A stretch of DNA of 50,619 nucleotides, taken from the NCBI RefSeq assembly GCF_000220835.1, contig NZ_GL985606.1, positions 1,450,945 to 1,501,563 of the forward strand, read 5' to 3'. The first letter of the stretch is position 1, and each line of letters opens with the position of its first letter. The DNA is from Actinomyces sp. oral taxon 448 str. F0400. Its GTDB lineage: Bacteria > Actinomycetota > Actinomycetes > Actinomycetales > Actinomycetaceae. The notes beneath the pieces were generated by a model, which did not search any database, was not told the origin of the DNA, and saw nothing but the letters and a program-made list of their open reading frames with translations. The position numbers and the translations under genes were made by a program. Shown piece by piece: positions 42,064 to 50,619 of the stretch.

Positions 42064-43613
42064 TCACGCGCCCTCTTCACCAGGTCGCGTCCCTGGCCGG
42101 CGCCGCCATTGTCGGCCCCCGCGACGGCACCGGCCCCGACGCCGCACCTGTCAGCGGGGTCGTGACCGACTCCCGCAGGGCGGGCCCGGGCTCCCTGTTC
42201 GTGGCCATTGCCGGCGAGCGCACCGACGGCCACGCCCATGTCGGTCAGGCGGCCCGCGCCGGCGCCGCAGCGGCTCTGGTGGCCGACCCCGCCGCCGCTC
42301 GCTCCAGCCTGGTCGCCGTAGGAGTCGAGCCCGATTCATTCCCGCTGCTGGTCGTCCCCGATACCGTCGGGGCGCTCGGCGAGCTCGCCCGCGGTCACCT
42401 GGCCGATCTGCGCGGGCGCGCCCGCGCCAGGGGCGATGTGCTGACGGTCGTGGCCGTGACCGGGTCGGTCGGCAAGACCACGACTAAGGATCTCACCCGC
42501 CAGTTGCTGGCCGCTCAGAGTCCCACCGTCGCGCCGGCGGCCTCCTTCAACAATGAGATCGGGCTGCCGCTGACCGTCCTGGAAACCGACGAGTCCACCC
42601 GCTACCTCGTTCTGGAGATGGGCGCCTCCGGTCCCGGGCACATCGCCTACCTCACCCGGATCGCCCCGTTGGACGCCGCCGCCGTGCTCGTGATCGGGCA
42701 CGCCCACATGGGGGGCTTCGGTTCCATCGACGGCGTCGCCGCGGCCAAGAGCGAGATCATCGCCGGCCTGGTGCCCACCGGCACGGCGGTGCTCAACGCC
42801 GATGACGAGCGGGCCCTCGCCATGTCGTCTCTGGCCCCCGCCGACGTGCTGACCTTCTCGGCGACCGGGGGCGGCGCCGACCTGCGCGCCACTGATGTGC
42901 GAGTGGGGGACGGCGCCCGGGCGAGCTTCAACCTGCACGCTCCCGGCCTGGCGGACTCCCGTCGCGTGCGCCTGGCGCTGCCCGGCGCACACAACGTGGT
43001 CAACGCCCTGGCCGCCGCGGGACTGGCGATGGCCGCCGGAGTCCCCGCCCGAGCCGTCGCCACGGTGCTGGGCGACGTCCGGATTGAGAGCCCGCATCGC
43101 ATGGAGGTGCACGAGGTCGCCCTGGGAGACGGCCCGGGTGGTGTTCTGCTCATCGACGACTCCTACAACGCCAACATCGACTCCATGTCCGCCTCCCTGG
43201 CCTCTCTGCCGGCCCTGGCCGGCGACCGCCGCCGCGTCGTCGTCATCTCCGAGATGCTCGAGCTCGGGGAGTCCTCGGTGGCCGACCACGCGCGCACCGG
43301 AGAGCTCGCGGCTCGGGCGGGGACGGCGCTGCTGATCGCCATCGGCTCCGGCGCCGCACCCACCGCCCGTACGGCCGCCCGCGCCGGAGTGGAGACCATC
43401 GAGGTCGCCGATGCCGAGGCGGCACTCGCTCTGCTCGATTCGCCCGACTCCCCGCTGCGCGACGCCGACGCCGTTCTGGTCAAGGGGTCTCATGACTCCG
43501 GCGCCTGGCGCGTCGCCGACCGGCTCCGCGTCGGCCGTCGAGGACCCGAGGGGTCCCGGGAGACCAGGGAACCCGAGGAGCCTGAGAAGGCTAAGGAGAT
43601 GGACCCCCGATGA
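42060..43613 (+). CDS. murF: UDP-MurNAc-tripeptide--D-Ala-D-Ala ligase
   Basis: 517-residue ATP-dependent ligase completing the UDP-MurNAc-pentapeptide. The N-terminal VVTDSRRAGPGSLFVAIAGERTDGHAHV, the ATP loop VTGSVGKTTTKDLT, NNEIGLPLTVL, LEMGASGPGHIAYL and DDSYNANIDSMSASL are in standard order. The start ATG at 42060 overlaps the murE stop (ATGA). A charged C-terminal tail of about 20 residues is extra. The stop overlaps the mraY start. Confidence 0.96.
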   Translation: MITRPLHQVASLAGAAIVGPRDGTGPDAAPVSGVVTDSRRAGPGSLFVAIAGERTDGHAHVGQAARAGAAAALVADPAAARSSLVAVGVEPDSFPLLVVPDTVGALGELARGHLADLRGRARARGDVLTVVAVTGSVGKTTTKDLTRQLLAAQSPTVAPAASFNNEIGLPLTVLETDESTRYLVLEMGASGPGHIAYLTRIAPLDAAAVLVIGHAHMGGFGSIDGVAAAKSEIIAGLVPTGTAVLNADDERALAMSSLAPADVLTFSATGGGADLRATDVRVGDGARASFNLHAPGLADSRRVRLALPGAHNVVNALAAAGLAMAAGVPARAVATVLGDVRIESPHRMEVHEVALGDGPGGVLLIDDSYNANIDSMSASLASLPALAGDRRRVVVISEMLELGESSVADHARTGELAARAGTALLIAIGSGAAPTARTAARAGVETIEVADAEAALALLDSPDSPLRDADAVLVKGSHDSGAWRVADRLRVGRRGPEGSRETREPEEPEKAKEMDPR

Positions 43614-44698
43614 CCGCGATCCTCGTCGCCGCAGCCGTCGGCATGCTCGTCACACTGCTCGGCACCCCCCTGCTCATCCGCTTCCTCCACCGGCGCCAGT
43701 ACGGCCAGTTCATCCGCGAGGACGGACCGCAGGGCCACTTCATCAAGCGCGGCACCCCCACGATGGGGGGTCTGGTGATCATCCTGGCCACCGTCCTCGG
43801 CTACGCGGTCGCCAATCTCGTCGAGCTGCGCGCTCCGCGCGCCAGCGGGGTCCTGCTGCTCTTCCTCATCGTGGGCCTGGGACTCATCGGCTTCCTCGAC
43901 GACTTCGAGAAGATCTCCAAGGAACGGTCGTTGGGCCTGCGGGCGTGGCAGAAGATGCTGGGCCAGGCGTTCATCGGCATCACCTTCGCCGCAACGGCCC
44001 TGTTCTTCGCCGACCGCAACGGACTAACCCCCGCTTCCACCCGCCTCTCCTTCGCACGGGACACCAACCTCGACCTGGCTTTCGCCGGAGTGGGCGTGGG
44101 ACTGGTCCTGTTCGTCCTGTGGGCGAACTTCCTCATCACCGCCTGGTCGAACGCCGTCAACCTCACCGACGGCCTCGACGGGCTGGCCGCCGGCTCCTCG
44201 GCCATGGTCTTCGCCGCCTACACTCTCATCGGCGTGTGGCAGACCAACCAGTCGTGCACCTACGGTCACCACGACCTCGTGGCCACCCTGTGCTACCAGA
44301 CCCGCGACCCGCGCGACCTGGCCATGATCGCCGCCGCGCTCATGGGCGCCTGCTTCGGATTCCTGTGGTGGAACGCCTCACCGGCCAAGATCTTCATGGG
44401 GGACACCGGGTCCCTGGCCCTGGGCGGCGGCCTAGCGGGGCTGTCCATCCTGACCCGTACCGAATTCCTCGCCGTCATCCTTGGCGGCCTGTTCCTGGCC
44501 GAGGTCATCAGCGACGTCGTCCAGATCGCCTCCTTCAAATCCACGGGACGACGTCTTCTGCGCATGGCGCCGCTCCACCACCATTTCGAACTCGGCGGCT
44601 GGACCGAGGTCAACGTCGTTATCCGCTTCTGGATCATCGCCGGAGTCTGCGTCGTCGTCGGGCTCGGCCTGTTCTACGCCGAGTACCTCGTGTCCTGA
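43610..44698 (+). CDS. mraY: Phospho-N-acetylmuramoyl-pentapeptide-transferase MraY
   Basis: 362-residue polytopic membrane enzyme (about ten helices) that transfers phospho-MurNAc-pentapeptide to undecaprenyl phosphate, giving lipid I. Signature segments: GTPTMGGLVIILATV, FLDDFEKI, NLTDGLDGLAAGSSAM, NASPAKIFMGDTGSLALGG and the MAPLHHHFELGGW loop. It overlaps murF by ATGA (43610-43613). A 124-bp gap follows before murD. Confidence 0.96.
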   Translation: MTAILVAAAVGMLVTLLGTPLLIRFLHRRQYGQFIREDGPQGHFIKRGTPTMGGLVIILATVLGYAVANLVELRAPRASGVLLLFLIVGLGLIGFLDDFEKISKERSLGLRAWQKMLGQAFIGITFAATALFFADRNGLTPASTRLSFARDTNLDLAFAGVGVGLVLFVLWANFLITAWSNAVNLTDGLDGLAAGSSAMVFAAYTLIGVWQTNQSCTYGHHDLVATLCYQTRDPRDLAMIAAALMGACFGFLWWNASPAKIFMGDTGSLALGGGLAGLSILTRTEFLAVILGGLFLAEVISDVVQIASFKSTGRRLLRMAPLHHHFELGGWTEVNVVIRFWIIAGVCVVVGLGLFYAEYLVS

Positions 44699-44822
44699 CC
44701 CGCGCGTCACGACGACGGAACCGGTCGATGGGCCCACACTCATCGGTGGGGCTCGTCGGCGGGACCGCCGCCCGACACGAGACCGTTCACGACACCAGCC
44801 GCATCCCAGGATCGAGACCACA

Positions 44823-46313
44823 GTGACCACCGCCGACGCCATGACCCTGAAGAACCTCGCCGGGGCACGCGTCGGCGTCGTCGGCGCCGGTCGTACCGGG
44901 CTCGCCGTCATCGACGCCCTGGACGATCTCGGGGCGCGCGTCCATCTGCTCGACGCCCGCCCCGGGGCCGCCGATGCCGTGACGGCGCCGCTGGAGCGGG
45001 TGACCATCGGGGACGGCGGGGTTCAGGCCGACGCGCTGGACGAGACCCGTCCCGACCTGCTCGTCGTCTCCCCGGGGGTGCCGGCGACCGGCCCGGTCCT
45101 GACACGCGCACGGGCGAGCGGTCGTGAGGTGTGGAGCGAGATCGAGCTCGCCTGGCGCCTCCAGCAGGCCAGACGTCCCGACGTCCCGTGGATCGTCGTG
45201 ACGGGAACCGACGGCAAGACCACGACGGTCGGCATGCTCGCGGCCGTTCTGAGCGCCGCCGGTCTCAATGCCCCGGCCGTCGGCAACATCGGGTCGCCCA
45301 CCATCACCGCGGTTCTGGAGGACCGGGCCGACGTCATGGCCGTCGAGCTCTCCAGCTTCCAGCTCCACACCACCGGCACGCTCAGCCCGCTCGCCGCGGC
45401 CTGCCTTAACCTCGCGCCCGACCACCTCGACTGGCACGGCGGGCTGGAGGCCTATGCGGCGGACAAGGCCCGCGTCTACGCGCGCACACGGCGCGCTGCC
45501 GTTTACAATACGGCCGATGCCGCCACCAGGCGCATGGTCGAGCAGGCCGACGTCGCCGCCGGCTGCCTCGCCGTCGGCTTCACTCTGGCCGTCCCCGGCC
45601 TGGGGCAGGTAGGCGTGGTCGAGGATCTTCTGGTCGACCGGGCGCTGCACGCCGGTCGCCGCAGCGCGGGTTTGCCCCTCGCCTCGCTCGTGGACCTGGC
45701 GCATCTGGCCCCCGGCGGCGAGACCGAACGTCTGCCCGCCCACGTGACGGCCGACGCCCTCGCCGCCGCCGCCCTGTCCCTGGCCCACGACGCCGTCGCC
45801 GCCGATCCCGGGGCCGTCGCGCGCGGGCTGCGCGCCTACGTCCCCGGCTCCCACCGCATCGTTACCGTCGCCCGGGGCGGGGGCGTCACCTGGGTCGACG
45901 ACTCCAAGGCCACTAACCCGCACTCCGCTCAGGCAGCCCTGACCTCGCTGCCGGCCGGCACCGGCGTGTGGATTCTCGGCGGCGACACCAAAGGAGCGGT
46001 TTTCGATGACCTCGTGCGCGCGGTTCGCCCGGTCCTGCGCGGCGTCGTCGTGGTCGGCAAGGACCAGACCGACGTGCTCGCCGCCCTGCGCGCTCGCGCT
46101 CCGGGGACACCGGTGGCCCGCATTCCCGACGGCGACGGCGCCTCGGTCATGACCGGCGCGGTCGCCGCCGCCGGCGCCATGGCGCGGCCCGGCGACACCG
46201 TCATGCTCGCTCCGGCCTGCGCCTCCTGGGACCAGTTCAGCTCCTACGCTCAACGGGGCGACTTGTTCGCCGCCGCAGCGCTGGCTCACGTCGAGGGTCG
46301 GGAGGCACCGTGA
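44823..46313 (+). CDS. murD: UDP-MurNAc-L-alanine--D-glutamate ligase
   Basis: 496-residue ligase adding D-Glu to UDP-MurNAc-L-Ala. N-terminal Rossmann GVVGAGRTGLAVID, ATP loop VTGTDGKTTTVGML, GNIGSP, ELSSFQL, LNLAPDHLDWHG, and DDSKATNPHSAQAAL follow. I chose the GTG at 44823; the alternative ATG at 44841 would begin MTLKNLAG. A weak AGGATCGAG lies upstream. The stop overlaps the ftsW GTG start (GTGA, 46310-46313). Confidence 0.95.
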   Translation: MTTADAMTLKNLAGARVGVVGAGRTGLAVIDALDDLGARVHLLDARPGAADAVTAPLERVTIGDGGVQADALDETRPDLLVVSPGVPATGPVLTRARASGREVWSEIELAWRLQQARRPDVPWIVVTGTDGKTTTVGMLAAVLSAAGLNAPAVGNIGSPTITAVLEDRADVMAVELSSFQLHTTGTLSPLAAACLNLAPDHLDWHGGLEAYAADKARVYARTRRAAVYNTADAATRRMVEQADVAAGCLAVGFTLAVPGLGQVGVVEDLLVDRALHAGRRSAGLPLASLVDLAHLAPGGETERLPAHVTADALAAAALSLAHDAVAADPGAVARGLRAYVPGSHRIVTVARGGGVTWVDDSKATNPHSAQAALTSLPAGTGVWILGGDTKGAVFDDLVRAVRPVLRGVVVVGKDQTDVLAALRARAPGTPVARIPDGDGASVMTGAVAAAGAMARPGDTVMLAPACASWDQFSSYAQRGDLFAAAALAHVEGREAP

Positions 46314-47791
46314 TCACACGTCAGCGGACGGGCAGGCCGGTTCGCGACGACGCCCCGCGCGTCGGCGGGGCGAGTCCGGCCGGCCCGCGCAAGCGGGCCG
46401 CCGGGACTGCGAAGAGCCCGCGCGCGTCGAAGACCCCGCGGGCCCCGAAGGCTCAGGCAACGAATGCGAGGGCCCCTGCCTCCTCTACGCCCTCGGCTGC
46501 TGCGAGGATCTCGGAGGCGGTCCCGGCGCCCCGCGGTGTGCGGGCGTGGTGGCGTCGGGTCCTGGGCGGCGACGGCCCCCGTCCCGGCGAGCCGGCCACG
46601 CTGACCTACTACGCCCTGCTCCTGTCTGCCCTCGTCCTGCTCCTGTTCGGCCTGGTCATGGTCTTCTCCGTCCAGTCGGTGACCGTGGCGGCCCAGGGCC
46701 AGGATGCTGTCACCGAGTTCCTCAAGTACCTCGTCTTCGCCGTCGTCGGCCTGGCCGGCATGGCGGCCATCGCCCGCGCCCGTGTGCGCACGCTCAAACG
46801 ACTCGCCCTGCCCGCTTTCATCCTGGCCTGTCTGAGTCAGCTCCTGGTCTACGTCCCCGGTGCGGGCAGCTGCGTGGGGGGCAACTGCAACTGGGTCCGC
46901 GTCCCCGGACTCGGTACGATTCAGCCCTCGGAGTTCATCAAGCTCGCCCTGTGCCTCTACCTGGGGGTCATGGTCACCACCCGTCAGGACGCCTTCCTGC
47001 CCGGAGTCGACACATGGCGCAGGTTCCGGCGGCTGGCCGGGTGGATCGTCGCTCCGGTGCTGCTCGCGGTCGCCCTCGTCCTGGGCGGAGGCGATCTCGG
47101 CACCGTCATCGTGCTGGCCCTGCTTGTGGCCGGAGCACTGTGGATGGGGGGACTGGGCTGGCGCTGGTTCGCGGCGCTGGGCGTGCTCGGGTTGGGCGGT
47201 TTCACGCTGCTGTCCGCTCTGTCGGCCAATCGGCGCGCCCGTATCATCGCCTGGTGGCACCCCGATGGCGCGGACCCGCTCGACGTGGGCTACCAGCCCA
47301 AGCACGGGCGCTGGGCGCTGGGCACGGGGAACTGGTGGGGCGTGGGCCCGGGCTCCTCGCGTCAGAAGTGGGGGTACCTCACCCAGGCCGACTCCGATTA
47401 CATCTTCGCCGTCCTGGGCGAGGAGTTCGGCCTGATCGGAACACTCATCGTCATCGCCCTGTTCGCCGTCATCGGATGGTGCTGCATGCGCATCATCCGG
47501 CGTTCGCGCTCCCTGTACGTCTCGGTGGTCAGCGGTGGTGTGGCGGCCTGGATCGTCGGTCAGGCCGTCATCAACATGTGCGTCGTGGTCGGGCTGCTGC
47601 CCGTGCTCGGTGTGCCCCTACCCCTGATCTCCAAGGGCGGTTCGGCCCTGGTGTCCGTCCTCCTGGCCGTCGGGGTGCTGCTCGCTCTGGCCCGCCACGA
47701 ACCCGGCGCACCCGAGGCCCTGCGCGCCAGCGGCGCCGCCGTGCGTCGTACCCTTGCCGTTATCGCCCCCCGCAGGAGGAACCGTGCCTGA
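46310..47791 (+). CDS. ftsW: Septal lipid II polymerase FtsW (SEDS family)
   Basis: 493-residue SEDS glycosyltransferase that polymerises lipid II at the septum with FtsI. A ~95-residue Ala/Pro/Lys/Arg-rich cytoplasmic N-terminus is longer than in most FtsW. About ten membrane helices follow. Landmarks: VMVFSVQS, NWVRVPGLGTIQPSEFIKLAL, GGGDLGTVIVLALL, GYLTQADSDYIFAVLGEEFGLIG and GVPLPLISKGGSALV. The GTG start overlaps the murD stop. Confidence 0.95.
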   Translation: MITRQRTGRPVRDDAPRVGGASPAGPRKRAAGTAKSPRASKTPRAPKAQATNARAPASSTPSAAARISEAVPAPRGVRAWWRRVLGGDGPRPGEPATLTYYALLLSALVLLLFGLVMVFSVQSVTVAAQGQDAVTEFLKYLVFAVVGLAGMAAIARARVRTLKRLALPAFILACLSQLLVYVPGAGSCVGGNCNWVRVPGLGTIQPSEFIKLALCLYLGVMVTTRQDAFLPGVDTWRRFRRLAGWIVAPVLLAVALVLGGGDLGTVIVLALLVAGALWMGGLGWRWFAALGVLGLGGFTLLSALSANRRARIIAWWHPDGADPLDVGYQPKHGRWALGTGNWWGVGPGSSRQKWGYLTQADSDYIFAVLGEEFGLIGTLIVIALFAVIGWCCMRIIRRSRSLYVSVVSGGVAAWIVGQAVINMCVVVGLLPVLGVPLPLISKGGSALVSVLLAVGVLLALARHEPGAPEALRASGAAVRRTLAVIAPRRRNRA

Positions 47792-49064
47792 CACTCATTC
47801 CACCGGCGCGTTCGAGGACGCGCCCGCACCATCGGCGCGCCGGCTGCGCGTGCTGCTCGCCGGAGGCGGCACCGCAGGGCATGTCAATCCCCTCCTGGCC
47901 ACGGCCTCCGCCCTGCGCGAGCCCACGACCGGCGGGGGCGGGGACGCCGGTATCCTCGTGCTGGGCACTCGCGAAGGGCTTGAGAGCCGTCTCGTGCCCG
48001 AGGCCGGCTACGATCTAGCCTACGTGCCCCGGGTGCCGATGCCGCGTCGGCCCACGGGGGACCTTTTCCTGCTGCCGCACCACCTGCGCAAGGCCGTGTC
48101 CGCGGCCCGGGAGGCCATCGATCGCGTCGACGCGCAGGTCGTGGTCGGCTTCGGCGGCTTCGTGTCGACTCCCGCTTACCTCGCGGCCCGGCGGGCGGGG
48201 GTGCCCGTTGTCATTCACGAGCAGAACGCCCGTCCAGGCCTGGCCAATCGGTTGGGCGCCCGCTGGGCCGCGGCCGTGGCCCTGACCTTCGCCTCGACGC
48301 GCCTGCGGGCGTCTGCCGGGCGCACCGAGGTCACCGGCCTGCCCCTGCGTCCCGCCATCGGCGCACTCGTCGCCGAGCGGGCCGACGCCGCCTCCGCGGC
48401 GCTCCTGCGGGCGGAGGGCGCACAGGCTCTGGGCCTGGACCCGCAGGCGCCGACCCTTCTGGTCACCGGAGGCTCCTTGGGCGCCCAGCATCTCAACGAG
48501 GTCATCGTCGCCTCGCTCGGACGCCTGCCATCCGGCCTTCAGGTCCTCCACCTGACCGGCCGGGGCAAGGATGCGCCCGTGCGCGCCGCCCTGGAGCGGG
48601 CCGTCGCCGAGGGCGACTGCGCCCCCGACCTGGCCGAGCGCTACCACGTGCTCGACTACCTGTCCGCCATGGAACGGGCCTACGCGTGCGCCGACGGCGT
48701 CATCTGCCGCTCCGGCGCCGGCACCGTGGCCGAACTGACCGCTCTGGGCCTACCCGCCCTGTATGTGCCGCTGCCTATCGGCAACGGCGAGCAGAGGCTC
48801 AACGCCGCCGACTGCATCGCCGCCGGCGGCGGCCGCCTGGTGCCCGACGGCGAGGTGTCCGCCGACGACATCGTCTCCTTCACCGATCTGCTCGCCGACC
48901 CCGAGGCCCGCGGGGCCGTCGCCGAGGCCGCGGCGTCCACCGGGGTGCGCGACGGCGCCGCGCGCCTGGCAGCGCTCATCCGCTCCGTTGCGGCCGAAGC
49001 GCGGTCCGGGGCGGCCCCCGACGACCGCGGCGCGGACCAGTCGGCGGATCAGGAGGTCAAGTGA
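47784..49064 (+). CDS. murG: UDP-GlcNAc--lipid I transferase MurG
   Basis: 426-residue peripheral membrane GT-B glycosyltransferase converting lipid I to lipid II. The N-terminal GGGTAGHVNPLLATA, GFGGFVSTPAYLAARRAGVPVVIHEQNARPGLANR, TGGSLGAQHLNE, ICRSGAGTVAELTALGLPALYVPLPIGNGEQ are standard. I chose the GTG at 47784 because AGGAGGA (47774-47780) lies 4 nt upstream; it overlaps ftsW by 8 nt. The stop overlaps the murC start. Confidence 0.95.
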   Translation: MPDTHSTGAFEDAPAPSARRLRVLLAGGGTAGHVNPLLATASALREPTTGGGGDAGILVLGTREGLESRLVPEAGYDLAYVPRVPMPRRPTGDLFLLPHHLRKAVSAAREAIDRVDAQVVVGFGGFVSTPAYLAARRAGVPVVIHEQNARPGLANRLGARWAAAVALTFASTRLRASAGRTEVTGLPLRPAIGALVAERADAASAALLRAEGAQALGLDPQAPTLLVTGGSLGAQHLNEVIVASLGRLPSGLQVLHLTGRGKDAPVRAALERAVAEGDCAPDLAERYHVLDYLSAMERAYACADGVICRSGAGTVAELTALGLPALYVPLPIGNGEQRLNAADCIAAGGGRLVPDGEVSADDIVSFTDLLADPEARGAVAEAAASTGVRDGAARLAALIRSVAAEARSGAAPDDRGADQSADQEVK

Positions 49065-50572
49065 TGAGCGCATCCGAGCGGACCGACTTGGGCGGCCGGG
49101 CCTTCCATCTCATCGGCGTCGGCGGCGCCGGCATGAGCGTGCTCGCTCAGCTCCTCGCCGAGCGGGGCGCCGCCGTCACCGGGTCGGACGCCGTCGGCGG
49201 CGATGCCTTCGACCACCTGCGCAGCCTGGGGCTGACGGTGGTGGTGGGCCATTGCGCCGACAATGTGCCGCCGGGGGCCACCGTCGTCGTCTCGACCGCG
49301 ATCAAGGAGACCAACCCGGAACTCGCCATAGCCCGCCGCCGCGGTCAGGAGGTCCTCCACCGCTCCCAGGCCCTCGCCCTGGCGGCCCGGGGGCGCGACT
49401 TCGTCGCCGTGGCGGGAGCCCACGGCAAGACGACCACCTCCGGTATGCTCGCCCAGGCTCTGTCGGTCGCCGGCCGGGACCCCTCCTTCGCCGTCGGCGG
49501 CGTCGTGCGCGACCTGGGCACAGGCGCTCATCTGGGGGCGGGGCGCGCCTTCGTGGCCGAGGCCGACGAGTCCGACCGATCTTTCCTCAACTACGACCCT
49601 TACCTGGCCGTCGTCACCAATGTCGAACCCGATCATCTCGACAATTACGGTACGCGGGAGGCCTTCGAGAGGGCCTTCGTCGATTTCGCCCTCACCGTGC
49701 GCGAGGGCGGCAGGCTCATCGTTTGCGCCGATGATCCCGGCGGTCTGCGACTGGCGCGCGCCGCGGTGGAGCACGGCGTGGCGGTGACGACCTACGGCAC
49801 CGCCGGCCCCGACGTCGGCGATCGGGGCCGGCTCGTCGGTGACGCTCACGTTCGCGTCGAGATCACCGAGCGGCGCGCCGACGGGACCTCGGCGCTGCTG
49901 ACGCTGTGGAGTGGCGAGACGGCGACGGGCACCGGGCCGGTACGCCCTGAGGACTGCACGCTCACCGGTTCGGTGCCTCTGGAGCTCGCCGCCCCTGGCG
50001 ACCACGTCGTCCTGGACGCCGCCGCTGCCTGGGCGGCCGGTCTCGAGCTGGGTGTCGAGCCCAGAGTGATGGCCCGCTCCCTGGGCTCCTTCGGAGGGAC
50101 CGGGCGCCGCTTCGAGACGCGCGGCGAGGCCGCCGGAGTGGTCGTCATCGACGACTACGCCCACCACCCCACGGAGATCGGGGCCCTGCTGGCCACTGCT
50201 CGCGAGGTCGCCGATGTCCGCGGGGGCCGCGTCCTAGTGCTGTTCCAACCGCACCTGTTCTCCCGCACTCGGACCTTCGCCGATCGTTTCGGCGCGGCCC
50301 TGGCGGGCGCGGACGTCGTCGTCGTCACCTCCGTCTACCCGGCGCGGGAGTCTCAGGAGGACTTCCCCGATGTTACCGGCGCCATGATCGTCGACCGGAT
50401 CGCCGGCTGCGAGGCCCGGTATGTGGCCGATCGCGTCGAGGCGGCCCGCGCTCTGGCCGACGCCGCCCGCAGCGGCGACGTCCTGCTGACCGTCGGCGCC
50501 GGCGACGTGACCCGGCTCGGCGCCGTGATCCTCCAGCGGCTGGGCGCCCGTCTGAGCGGTCCGCAGCGATGA
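49064..50572 (+). CDS. murC: UDP-N-acetylmuramate--L-alanine ligase
   Basis: 502-residue ligase adding L-Ala to UDP-MurNAc, the first stem residue. LIGVGGAGMSVLAQLLAERG, AHGKTTTSGML, EADESDRSFL, VTNVEPDHLDNYG, DDYAHHPTEIGALL and FQPHLFSRTRTF are the family series. The ATG at 49064 overlaps the murG stop (TGATG) and follows AGGAGG at 49051-49056; a GTG at 49061 in the same frame is equally possible. The stop overlaps the next ATG. Confidence 0.96.
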   Translation: MSASERTDLGGRAFHLIGVGGAGMSVLAQLLAERGAAVTGSDAVGGDAFDHLRSLGLTVVVGHCADNVPPGATVVVSTAIKETNPELAIARRRGQEVLHRSQALALAARGRDFVAVAGAHGKTTTSGMLAQALSVAGRDPSFAVGGVVRDLGTGAHLGAGRAFVAEADESDRSFLNYDPYLAVVTNVEPDHLDNYGTREAFERAFVDFALTVREGGRLIVCADDPGGLRLARAAVEHGVAVTTYGTAGPDVGDRGRLVGDAHVRVEITERRADGTSALLTLWSGETATGTGPVRPEDCTLTGSVPLELAAPGDHVVLDAAAAWAAGLELGVEPRVMARSLGSFGGTGRRFETRGEAAGVVVIDDYAHHPTEIGALLATAREVADVRGGRVLVLFQPHLFSRTRTFADRFGAALAGADVVVVTSVYPARESQEDFPDVTGAMIVDRIAGCEARYVADRVEAARALADAARSGDVLLTVGAGDVTRLGAVILQRLGARLSGPQR

Positions 50573-50619
50573 GGAAGCCGCGAGCGCCGCGTCCGGCTCC
50601 CGAGTCCCCGGCCGGGGAC
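50569..50619 (+). CDS. ftsQ: Start of ftsQ (3' end outside window)
   Basis: An ATG overlapping the murC stop (ATGA, 50569-50572) opens 17 codons, MRKPRAPRPAPESPAGD, to the end of the window. The basic, Pro-rich N-terminus fits the cytoplasmic tail of FtsQ, which normally follows murC in actinobacterial dcw clusters. Assignment rests on position only. Confidence 0.6.
   Translation, partial: MRKPRAPRPAPESPAGD

Noticed and set aside
1-50619. tRNA genes, CRISPR arrays, insertion sequences and phage attachment sites
   Set aside because: No tRNA-like cloverleaf in the gaps, no regularly spaced short repeats, no transposase or integrase frame and no paired terminal repeats were seen.

Overview
This window is about 50.6 kb of very GC-rich DNA with actinobacterial gene order and actinobacterial families (DUF3040, PAC2, HelD, a GNNPF-repeat initiation factor 2). 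Many GTG starts, ATGA/GTGA stop-start overlaps and several apparently leaderless genes point the same way. A member of Actinomycetaceae (Actinomyces/Schaalia-like) is my best guess, but that is inference. I see no rRNA, tRNA, CRISPR array or insertion sequence.

Layout. 1-2538: 3' part of infB. 2667-9762: an accessory block between infB and rbfA. It holds a cytochrome b561/molybdopterin oxidoreductase fusion (minus strand), a divergent three-gene operon (quinol nitric oxide reductase norZ, a four-cysteine membrane protein, a slipin) and a convergent RarD-type transporter. 9940-12665: rbfA, truB and ribF. 12719-13493: a decayed secreted esterase. 13849-14118: rpsO with a strong terminator. 14265-16568: a GH3 beta-glucosidase behind LacI-type palindromes. 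17085-20821: pnp and an M16 protease. 20914-22543: a divergent SDR/TetR pair. 22628-25152: dapB, a GNAT acetyltransferase and dapA, all apparently leaderless. 25306-25490: a VapC toxin remnant. 25576-29270: two tandem fadD-like acyl-CoA ligases with a large dyad upstream. 29382-33091: helD and a divergent PAC2 gene. 33152-35891: a spermidine-synthase-like protein, dinB and DUF3040. 36178-50619: the division/cell-wall (dcw) cluster mraZ-rsmH-ftsL-ftsI-murE-murF-mraY-murD-ftsW-murG-murC and the first codons of ftsQ.

The backbone is the usual actinobacterial nusA-infB-rbfA-truB-ribF-rpsO-pnp-M16-dapB-dapA order followed by dcw. Accessory cassettes interrupt it: the nitric-oxide block, the dead esterase, the glucosidase and the SDR/TetR pair. 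The dcw genes are packed with 1-8 nt overlaps and would make lipid II and the septal synthase FtsW-FtsI. MraZ probably represses its own promoter through 10-bp-spaced TGG(G/A) boxes. dapA and dapB supply lysine/diaminopimelate near the cluster.

The most interesting region is the nitric-oxide block. A translationally coupled, unnamed membrane protein with a C-x2-C-x5-C motif sits between the NO reductase and a slipin. The divergent Mo/heme oxidoreductase has two copies of an 11-bp element bracketing its apparent -10 box. Functions are assigned by reading motifs by eye; no database search was run.
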